From Rhodospirillales bacterium (lineage in GTDB: Bacteria; Pseudomonadota; Alphaproteobacteria; Rhodospirillales; Rhodospirillaceae), in the NCBI GenBank assembly GCA_028278135.1, contig JANQEW010000020.1, positions 62,001 to 126,000 of the forward strand: a DNA stretch of 64,000 nucleotides. The letters run 5' to 3'. The position numbers and the translations under genes are program-made. Below are positions 57,858 to 64,000 of the stretch, piece after piece. The notes below the pieces were generated by a model that was not told where the DNA came from, ran no database searches, and saw only the letters and a program-made list of their open reading frames with translations. Every line of letters begins with the position of its first letter. Positions within the stretch are counted from its first letter, which is position 1.

Positions 57858-58406
57858 ATGGCCGACATGTCTCGTATAGAGAGTAACCGTGATTTTATTT
57901 CACTGCACATAGCAATTATGACTGTGTCAAACACCCGCACACTTGCAACTGATACCTCTGGTCAGGTTTTGGTGGATCGTCTGATAAAGGCCGGCCATAT
58001 TCTAGCGGGTCGTACTATCGTTTACGATGAGATCAACAGAATAGTCGCACAGTTACGCACATGGATAAATGATCCGCATGTAGACGTGATTATCACGACA
58101 GGGGGAACGGGTCTCACCGGTCAGGATGTAACGCCAGAGGCTTTCCGTCAGGTGATCGAAAAAGAGATAGACGGTTTCGGTGAATTGTTTCGCTGGCTCA
58201 GTTATGCAAAGATTGGAACGTCAACCCTGCAGTCCAGAGCCATTGGTGGCATCGCTCAAGGCACGTATTTATTTGCTGTGCCCGGTTCGACCACAGCCTG
58301 CGAGGACGCTTGGGACGAAATCCTCGCTTCACAGCTTGACAGTCGTCATAGGCCGTGTAACTTTGTTGAATTGGTGCCACGTCTGAAAGAACGTCCTGTA
58401 AGTTGA
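57858..58406 (+). CDS. moaB: Molybdenum cofactor biosynthesis protein MoaB
   Basis: Adenylates molybdopterin in Moco assembly (MogA/MoaB family). 182 residues; the family start is near FISLHIAIMTVSNTRTLATD. Conserved: TSGQVLVDRLIKAGH, DVIITTGGTGLTGQDVTPEA with the binding loop, FGELFRWLSYAKIGTSTLQS and GTYLFAVPGSTTACEDAWDE. No clear Shine-Dalgarno before the ATG. It precedes pyrF by 13 bp. Its presence implies at least one molybdoenzyme elsewhere. Confidence 0.94.
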   Translation: MADMSRIESNRDFISLHIAIMTVSNTRTLATDTSGQVLVDRLIKAGHILAGRTIVYDEINRIVAQLRTWINDPHVDVIITTGGTGLTGQDVTPEAFRQVIEKEIDGFGELFRWLSYAKIGTSTLQSRAIGGIAQGTYLFAVPGSTTACEDAWDEILASQLDSRHRPCNFVELVPRLKERPVS

Positions 58407-58419
58407 ACCTGGTACCCTT

Positions 58420-59160
58420 ATGACCTTGTTTTCTGCCCCTGTTTTCTGCGCCATTGACACGGTTGATATATCCCGTGCGAGGAGCATAGTGACGGCGATA
58501 GCAGGGGTGGTCGCTGGCATAAAGGTCGGCTTAGAATTTTTCCATGCAAATGGCACGATGGGAATACATGCATTACGTGATCTTTGTATATCAATACCAC
58601 TTTTCCTAGATTTAAAATTCCATGATATTCCTACAACAGTTGCAGGCGCTGTGCGTGGTGTCATGCCGTTGCAGCCGTTTATGATTGATGTTCACGCCAG
58701 CGGTGGCCGGGCCATGATGGAAGCCGCAGCGGCGGCCAGTGCAGAAGAAGCGGACAAGGCTGGAGCACAGAGGCCTTTAGTGGTTGCCGTCACAGTTCTG
58801 ACGAGTTTAGATAGTTATGCGATGGCAGAAGTTGGTATGGCTGCTTCGTCTGTCACAGACCAGGTGATGCGTTTGGCGAGCTTGGCACAAGCATGCGGAT
58901 TAGATGGTGTCGTCTGTTCAGCTCACGAGGTGAGGCGTCTGCGTGCCGGCTGCGGCCCTGGTTTTAGACTAGTTGTGCCAGGCGTCAGGCCAGTATGGGC
59001 GGACCATAATGATCAAAGGCGTGTGCTAACCCCCACTGAGGCCTTAGCGGCCGGAGCTGACCTTCTTGTCATAGGTCGGCCCGTCACCGCTGCATCGGAT
59101 CCTGCGGCCGCTGCCAGACGCATTGCCCGTGAGATTGTGGAATCGCGGGGCTGCGCATGA
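58420..59160 (+). CDS. pyrF: Orotidine 5'-phosphate decarboxylase
   Basis: Last step of UMP synthesis. 246 residues. VFCAIDTVDISRARSIVTAI, VVAGIKVGLEFFHANGTMG with the substrate Lys, and the catalytic DXKXHD block LFLDLKFHDIPTTVAGAVRG at about residue 64. FRLVVPGVRPVWADHNDQRR and LLVIGRPVTAASDPAAAARR carry the phosphate-binding end. The AT-rich patch 58560-58640 covers the catalytic block, so the codon shift is not due to loss of constraint. It overlaps trpF by ATGA. Confidence 0.95.
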   Translation: MTLFSAPVFCAIDTVDISRARSIVTAIAGVVAGIKVGLEFFHANGTMGIHALRDLCISIPLFLDLKFHDIPTTVAGAVRGVMPLQPFMIDVHASGGRAMMEAAAAASAEEADKAGAQRPLVVAVTVLTSLDSYAMAEVGMAASSVTDQVMRLASLAQACGLDGVVCSAHEVRRLRAGCGPGFRLVVPGVRPVWADHNDQRRVLTPTEALAAGADLLVIGRPVTAASDPAAAARRIAREIVESRGCA

Positions 59161-59816
59161 CCGTCGCTGTGAAAATCTGTGGTCTCACCAGGGTGGAAGA
59201 CGCCGTTGCGGCGGTGACAGCAGGAGCTACCTTTGTGGGCATGGTATTTTATCGGGCATCGCCGCGATTCATCACACCTTTGCAAGCCACAGCGATTCTG
59301 GAGGCACTGCCTCGTCGTGTGCGTACAGTCGGGTTGTTTGCCGATTCTGATAACACCTTGCTAGGTAAAGTGGTGCGTCACGTCCGCTTGGACATGATTC
59401 AGTTGCACGGCATGGAAAGCGCGACTCATGTCCGGCGAGTGCGCCAGACATTTGGATTGCCGGTGATAAAAGCCATTGCCTTGCAGACTACTGAGGACTT
59501 AGCGGTGGTGCCGGATTACCTGCCTGTCGCAGATTGGCTGCTGTTTGATGCCCGACCACCAAAAAACGCAGACCGCCCGGGCGGTCATGGCATCGCTTTC
59601 GACTGGAACATCCTGCAGCATGTACAGATGCGGTGGTCTGTTCCATGGATACTGGCTGGTGGTCTGAATCCGACAAACGTGACAGAGGCGATAAAACTTA
59701 CAAGAGCAACTTGTGTAGACGTTTCCTCAGGCGTTGAGGAGCGCCTCGGTGTGAAAAGTACCCAAAAAATACAATCTTTCATGGCTGCCGTCAAAAAAGC
59801 TGTTCATGTGTCTTAG
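59157..59816 (+). CDS. trpF: Phosphoribosylanthranilate isomerase
   Basis: Third step of tryptophan synthesis from anthranilate. 219 residues, beta-alpha barrel. VKICGLTRVEDAVAAVTAGA with the active Cys, FVGMVFYRASPRFITPLQAT, VGLFADSDN, LDMIQLHGMES, LLFDARPP, and GHGIAFDWNILQ with the catalytic Asp, then PWILAGGLNPTNVTEAIKLT and CVDVSSGVEERLGVKSTQKI. Starts in the pyrF stop (ATGA). trpB and trpA, its usual followers, are not here. Confidence 0.95.
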   Translation: MTVAVKICGLTRVEDAVAAVTAGATFVGMVFYRASPRFITPLQATAILEALPRRVRTVGLFADSDNTLLGKVVRHVRLDMIQLHGMESATHVRRVRQTFGLPVIKAIALQTTEDLAVVPDYLPVADWLLFDARPPKNADRPGGHGIAFDWNILQHVQMRWSVPWILAGGLNPTNVTEAIKLTRATCVDVSSGVEERLGVKSTQKIQSFMAAVKKAVHVS

Positions 59817-59834
59817 AGAGTGACAACATTCATT

Positions 59835-59854
59835 ACAATAATTAACAATAATTA
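59835..59854 (-). repeat. 10-bp tandem duplication at the stop codon of the large flavoprotein
   Basis: acaataatta (plus strand) at 59835-59844 and 59845-59854. On the minus strand TAATTATTGT is repeated, starting with the stop codon TAA (59854-59852). Confidence 0.94.
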
Positions 59855-62800
59855 TATGTATCGCCTGTGTGTACGGTAACCGCCATTTACCAAGCAGTGG
59901 TCTATCCACAAGCGTGTCAGTTTCTCTTGCGTGGATTGCTGCAACAGACGCTGCCAGAGGCAGTCGAAATCTACACTGTCCAATAGCTGATCTTGCTGAC
60001 AACAGGAAAAAACCACCTTTTCCCGGCCGGTCTCTAGATGATGATGGACCTGCAGACACTGGGCACAGATTCCCTTCATCATGCATTGCATAGGCGAGTT
60101 TATGGAACCTATGGCAGTATGCGTGTGGGAGAAATATGGAGCCAAGATACCCTGTCGGGCCGCTTGTATGGCCCTCATCATACTGGCCGAACCGATGGCA
60201 ATGATGCGATCAACCAGCTCGAGCGGGATAGGTACAATACCAAGCTCGCCCCTGGCATAGGCCAGCATGGCAGCAATGATTGTCCCAACAAATGTCTTGT
60301 CCTGTGGCCTGTCTGCCGTTAACCCAGGGGCTTCATCGCAGCACCACACAACCAGGTCAGCGGCATCTGTGATCGCCTTCACCTTGTAACGGTCGGCTAT
60401 TGTCTTGTAGCCGGCGAAGTATAAGACACGTATGCCATGCTCTCGGAACGCTCTCCCAATAGAGAATAAAACAGCATTACCCAGCCCACCGCCAGCCAGG
60501 AGCGCAATAGAACCGGGGGGAGGAATTTCCGTAGGAGTGCCCGTTGGCCCCATAACAACCACAGGTTCTTCTGGCTTGAGGTGGGCAGCAATATCAGATG
60601 AGCCGCCCATTTCAAGCACTATCAGAGAAAGCAATCCCTGTCTTCTATCTACCCATGCACCAGTCAATGCTATTCCTTCAGTTGTAAGAACAGTATCTTC
60701 AACAATTTTTGATAACATCGTATAATTCTGCAAACGATAGAATTGCCCTGGCCGAAACATACGGGCCGCAAGCGGCGCTCGTACTGTCACTTCTGTTATA
60801 TTATGTGTGAGTTTGGTGACTGTCTGTACCACAGGGCGCAGCAAGCCATTCAAGCGGGTAATCAGGGCGGCCCCACCGTTAGCGGATGACGCCTGAGGAC
60901 GGCGGGCGAGCATGCGGCTCACCATCTGATGCCCTTGACGGGCGCTGGCCATGGCAGAGACCACGTTGCCAGTGAACGAGGGATGTTGGTCGCCAAAGAA
61001 CGACACAGCGCGACTGTCGTCGTGAACCACTGTCAACACATGTGCCACCGCTGGCTTGGCGAGACGTTCACGTTTCAAGGCAACTGGCTCCCCCTCCTCA
61101 TCTACGGCCTGGAAGTATTGACCGTCTAAGCAAAATCCTTCTACCTCCTGGGCGAGCGTGGTATTAGGGACCGTACCAGCGGCCACGATGATGCTCCGCC
61201 CGGATCTCACATGCTCAATCCCAGCGTCATCTCTGAGATGTAAGCCTTGCGCATGACCGAAGCGATCTGTGACTATTCCTACCGGGACAACGTTTTCAGC
61301 AAAACGAATTCCCTCTTCAAAAGCCTGCGCTAATTCTTCTGGGTTGTTCTTATATGCTGGAGATTCTAATAAACTTCTCCTATAGACGACGGTAGAGCCA
61401 CCCCATCCGTCCAGGAGTTCCCACAAACGGGGTGCTCGCCCTTCTGCTTTTGCTGTTGTTCGTTCCACCCGCAGGGCCTGAGCGTGACTCAGGAATTCTT
61501 CAGCAATCAGCATTTCTTCCTCGGCAAAGGCAGCACGCACTACAGCATCGCCCTGTGCTGCAACCAAAATTTCATAACGTTTTAAAAATTTTTCTACCTG
61601 TAATGGATAATACGCTAGAGCTTCGGTGGCTGCATCAATAGCAGTCAATCCTCCGCCTATTACAATGATAGGTAATCTTATCTGGAGATTCGCAACAGAA
61701 TTCTTCTGAGCCGCTCCAGTGAGCTGCAAGGCCATAAGAAAATCAGAGGCCTGTCGCACCCCACGAGCTAGACCGTTTGTCATCGGAACAATGGTTGGCT
61801 GACCAGCACCCAAACAGAGCGCAATGTGATTGAATCCCATAGAAAATGCCGATTCGGGTGTGAGTGTTCCGCCCATGCGCACACCTCCGAACAGTGCGAA
61901 GTGCGTGCGTCGTTCCAGCAGCAGGCGGATGATTGTAAGGAAATTCTTCTCCCAACGAACGGTGACACCGTACTCAGCGACCCCACCAAAGCCAGTACTC
62001 GTGCGAGTGGAAAGGGACTCCCATAATTCTGTCACATCCCGTATTGGTCGGAATGGCACACGTGCCCCGGTTATTGTCACGCCTGACAACTCTGACGCCA
62101 TGGGCTCGATTTTCAGACCATCTACAGCCACGACTGTATGGCCGTCGTTCAGCAGGTAGTGTGCGAGGGTATAGCCAGCTGGGCCTAGTCCCACAACAAG
62201 CACCGTATGGCCACTGTCAGGCTTGGGTAACGGAGCCCGTATGTTCAGAGGATTCCAGCGAGTGAGCAGACTGTAAACCTCAAAACCATAGGGTAGGGCC
62301 AAGACGTCACGCACAACCCTAGTCTCTACTTGCGGGATGTTCACAGGGGTACGGTTCTGGTTATTGTAGATACACCCTACCATACAGTCATTGCAAATAC
62401 GGTGGCCTGTCCCAGCTACTATAGGATTAGCGACTGTGATCAGAGACAGAGCCGCGACGACATCACCATGAATCATCAATTCTTGGAATTCTGAGATGTG
62501 TTCTTCGAGCGGACAACCAATTATCCAGCGGCCCAGTGCATTCTGCTTCCACTCCCCAGTTTCCCTGTCCTTCATACCCTTGGCGCATGAATCCTTCGCT
62601 TGGCGGTGACACAATATGCAGTAATGGGCTTCATCGAGAGCTTGCTCACGTGAACAACCAGGATCTGTGAGACTAAAACCATCACGCCTGCGCAAAGGGC
62701 GGTGCAGGGGGCGCCTTAAGGAGTCAAGACCTAGGTGCTTTTCTTTCACTGTTTCAACAAGATGAAAGGGGTCTCTTCTACCAGGAAACCGGAAAAGAAT

Positions 62801-63403
62801 ACTGGACTCTCCGGACGCAGCGTTCCTCGTGTGGACTCGCCAAGCGGCATAGCGAGTGGCAATTTCTAGTTGTTTGATATGAGCGTGTTCGTTCTCGAGC
62901 CAGGTCATCACAGCACGAGCAAATTCCAGCTCTGTAAAGGCTCCACCGAGCAGTGTTTCCATTTCTGTTAACAGTGCTGCCCCGTCGAGTGTCCTTGCCG
63001 CAGCCTCCCGAATGGCCCGCATAGCGCGCCGTTGGACGAACAGTCTCTTACAGGCGTACAAGGGTGCAAGCGCGTGATACTGGCTGGTTAAAGCGACAAT
63101 GTCTGTGCTGATGCCAAACAAAACACCGAGAAAATCCTGTACATGAGGTCCTAGTGCCATGAGAAGCGCTGATTCGTGCCTGTTCTCAAGAGAATCTGGA
63201 GCGGCGCGAGCCGCATTGAGTCTCTCCCATAGCCTTGCATCACTCTGTTGCAGGTGGTCGAGGAACAGCCTATCTATCCGGTGTAATCCTTTTAGGTTAT
63301 AAAAATCATTAAGTGTAATGCCAAAAGCAAAGACATCCTCCCTCACTTGCTCATCTGTCATCGGGCAAAGGGTCGCCTTAGCCTTATTGTCATCTACCGC
63401 CAT
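59852..63403 (-). CDS. Large fused flavoprotein: GltD-like plus PyrK-like NAD(P)H oxidoreductase
   Basis: Start at ATG 63403 (MAVDDNKAKATLCPMTDEQV), with GAGGG 6 nt upstream; a GTG 23 codons earlier is weaker. About 1183 residues. An N-terminal helical domain (about 1-240) is unrecognised. Then a cysteine-rich segment (CILCHRQAKDSCAKGM, GCPLEEHISEFQELMIHGDV, ICNDCMVGCIYNNQNRTPVN) as in GltD for Fe-S binding. The GltD-type FAD/NAD(P) domains have TVLVVGLGPAGYTLAHYLL and IRLPIIVIGGGLTAIDAATE. The C-terminal third resembles dihydroorotate dehydrogenase subunit PyrK: GPTGTPTEIPPPGSIALLAG, GGLGNAVLFSIGRAF, and the 2Fe-2S cysteines in CMMKGICAQC then SCC. It should move electrons between NAD(P)H, flavins and Fe-S centres. 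Partner and substrate are unknown. Confidence 0.85.
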   Translation of the reverse strand: MAVDDNKAKATLCPMTDEQVREDVFAFGITLNDFYNLKGLHRIDRLFLDHLQQSDARLWERLNAARAAPDSLENRHESALLMALGPHVQDFLGVLFGISTDIVALTSQYHALAPLYACKRLFVQRRAMRAIREAAARTLDGAALLTEMETLLGGAFTELEFARAVMTWLENEHAHIKQLEIATRYAAWRVHTRNAASGESSILFRFPGRRDPFHLVETVKEKHLGLDSLRRPLHRPLRRRDGFSLTDPGCSREQALDEAHYCILCHRQAKDSCAKGMKDRETGEWKQNALGRWIIGCPLEEHISEFQELMIHGDVVAALSLITVANPIVAGTGHRICNDCMVGCIYNNQNRTPVNIPQVETRVVRDVLALPYGFEVYSLLTRWNPLNIRAPLPKPDSGHTVLVVGLGPAGYTLAHYLLNDGHTVVAVDGLKIEPMASELSGVTITGARVPFRPIRDVTELWESLSTRTSTGFGGVAEYGVTVRWEKNFLTIIRLLLERRTHFALFGGVRMGGTLTPESAFSMGFNHIALCLGAGQPTIVPMTNGLARGVRQASDFLMALQLTGAAQKNSVANLQIRLPIIVIGGGLTAIDAATEALAYYPLQVEKFLKRYEILVAAQGDAVVRAAFAEEEMLIAEEFLSHAQALRVERTTAKAEGRAPRLWELLDGWGGSTVVYRRSLLESPAYKNNPEELAQAFEEGIRFAENVVPVGIVTDRFGHAQGLHLRDDAGIEHVRSGRSIIVAAGTVPNTTLAQEVEGFCLDGQYFQAVDEEGEPVALKRERLAKPAVAHVLTVVHDDSRAVSFFGDQHPSFTGNVVSAMASARQGHQMVSRMLARRPQASSANGGAALITRLNGLLRPVVQTVTKLTHNITEVTVRAPLAARMFRPGQFYRLQNYTMLSKIVEDTVLTTEGIALTGAWVDRRQGLLSLIVLEMGGSSDIAAHLKPEEPVVVMGPTGTPTEIPPPGSIALLAGGGLGNAVLFSIGRAFREHGIRVLYFAGYKTIADRYKVKAITDAADLVVWCCDEAPGLTADRPQDKTFVGTIIAAMLAYARGELGIVPIPLELVDRIIAIGSASMMRAIQAARQGILAPYFSHTHTAIGSINSPMQCMMKGICAQCLQVHHHLETGREKVVFSCCQQDQLLDSVDFDCLWQRLLQQSTQEKLTRLWIDHCLVNGGYRTHRRYI

Positions 63404-63734
63404 GATCGCCCTCTTGTGAGGCACGAGCACGTCGCTGATAGTGCCCACGCTGTAGGCATGCAAGATTGCCACACCTCATTTTCCGGAGTCGCGGGAATCA
63501 CTATCATTTTGTGCGCTGACCTGTCATTCTGAATATGTCACTGGCTCGACGTCTCTAACAGATGGAAGCCTGCCGCTGTTACTTTAATCCGAATAACAGG
63601 GTGCAACTCACTCATCATGATTCCTGCCTTCCGTACCGGCGTGAGCGGCTGTTGCTCCTTGCCAAGATCGCCATTTTTTTTGCTTTCTCATATGGAATAG
63701 CGCCGATCCTCATAGCCCCACTTAGGAGAATCAT

Positions 63735-64000
63735 ATGCGTCTTGGCTGCCTAAAGACGAATCTCCCGCCCGCTACTTCACGGTCAGTAGCGCTTTGGTTG
63801 TTCTTGTGTTGTGGCCTACTGTTGATCATCGTAGCGCTCGGAGGAATAACAAGAATCACGCAATCTGGCTTGTCAATTGTAGAGTGGAAGCCATTTTCTC
63901 TTCTCCCACCAATGAATCATCAAGAATGGCAGGATACATTTTTTCACTATCAGCAGTTTCCAGAATACAGACTGAAAACTGTTGGCATGACTCTGGAGAA
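63735..64000 (+). CDS. ctaA: Heme A synthase CtaA/COX15, N-terminal part (runs off right edge)
   Basis: Oxidises heme O to heme A for the aa3 oxidase. ATG 63735 with AGGAGA 7 nt upstream. 88 complete codons are visible: a short N-terminus, the first membrane helix (ALWLFLCCGLLLIIVALGGI), then the COX15 signature TRITQSGLSIVEWKPFSLLP and PPMNHQEWQDTFFHYQQFPE, the periplasmic loop of the family. It supports the coxBAC cluster at 34887-38812. The 262 bp before it show no other gene. Confidence 0.93.
   Translation, partial: MRLGCLKTNLPPATSRSVALWLFLCCGLLLIIVALGGITRITQSGLSIVEWKPFSLLPPMNHQEWQDTFFHYQQFPEYRLKTVGMTLE

Overview
The window reads as chromosome of an alphaproteobacterium, most likely a Rhodospirillales/Acetobacterales-type lineage. 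The evidence is a split F0 ATP-synthase operon (atpI-atpB-atpE-b'-b), an NDUFS4-type complex I accessory subunit, a CobS/CobT pair with a J-domain gene beside it, a coxB-coxA-ctaG-coxC cluster, ETF-ubiquinone oxidoreductase, a fused ThiS-ThiG, a phasin and a DUF3576 lipoprotein next to leuS. Almost every gene is housekeeping. I see no phage, insertion sequence, integrase, CRISPR array or resistance gene. Intergenic DNA is unusually eroded: two gaps hold frameshifted remnants of protein genes, several ancestral operons have lost a member, and short tandem duplications are scattered throughout. This suggests a genome under relaxed selection, such as a host-associated lineage in reduction.

Layout. 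1-3275: proS (3' part), lolC, lolD, apt. 3276-3915: a decayed class I glutamine-amidotransferase (PuuD-like) gene. 3916-8837, minus strand: thiS-thiG fusion, DUF302 gene, then the F0 operon ending with lolA. 8838-9786: AT-rich DNA and a decayed glycosyltransferase. 9787-16562: gph, rpoD, ftsH, tilS. 16775-18837: groES-groEL behind a CIRCE-like operator. 18904-23143: cobT, cobS, J-domain gene, NDUFS4-like gene, tRNA-Arg(UCU). 23515-26646: aroK, aroB, CNNM/CBS transporter. 27012-30856: two glycosyltransferases and asnB. 30878-34332: pnp, rpsO, truB (minus). 34887-38812: cytochrome aa3 cluster. 38901-46122: mutL, a secreted pentapeptide-repeat protein, then holA, lptE, leuS, DUF3576 on the minus strand. 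46448-53991: porin, lysC, nitronate monooxygenase, an unknown gene, ubiG, phasin, proC, SAM hydrolase. 53972-59816: ispE, ETF-QO, uracil-DNA glycosylase, moaB, pyrF, trpF. 59852-63403: a very large fused flavoprotein. 63735-64000: start of ctaA.

How the genes work together: the F0 sector, complex I subunit, ETF-QO, cox cluster, ctaG and ctaA belong to aerobic oxidative phosphorylation. LolA/LolC/LolD, LptE and the porin maintain a diderm outer membrane. aroK, aroB, trpF, lysC, proC, pyrF, thiSG, ispE and ubiG are fragments of amino-acid, nucleotide and cofactor biosynthesis, so biosynthesis is not completely lost.

The most unusual signal is that about a third of the genes with a free 3' end carry a 7-21 bp tandem duplication that includes or directly abuts the stop codon (lolD, apt, atpE, gph, rpoD, ftsH, GT2, pentapeptide gene, leuS, ETF-QO, udg, the large flavoprotein). 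Similar duplications sit in spacers, in a ribosome-binding site and, in frame, in disordered protein segments.
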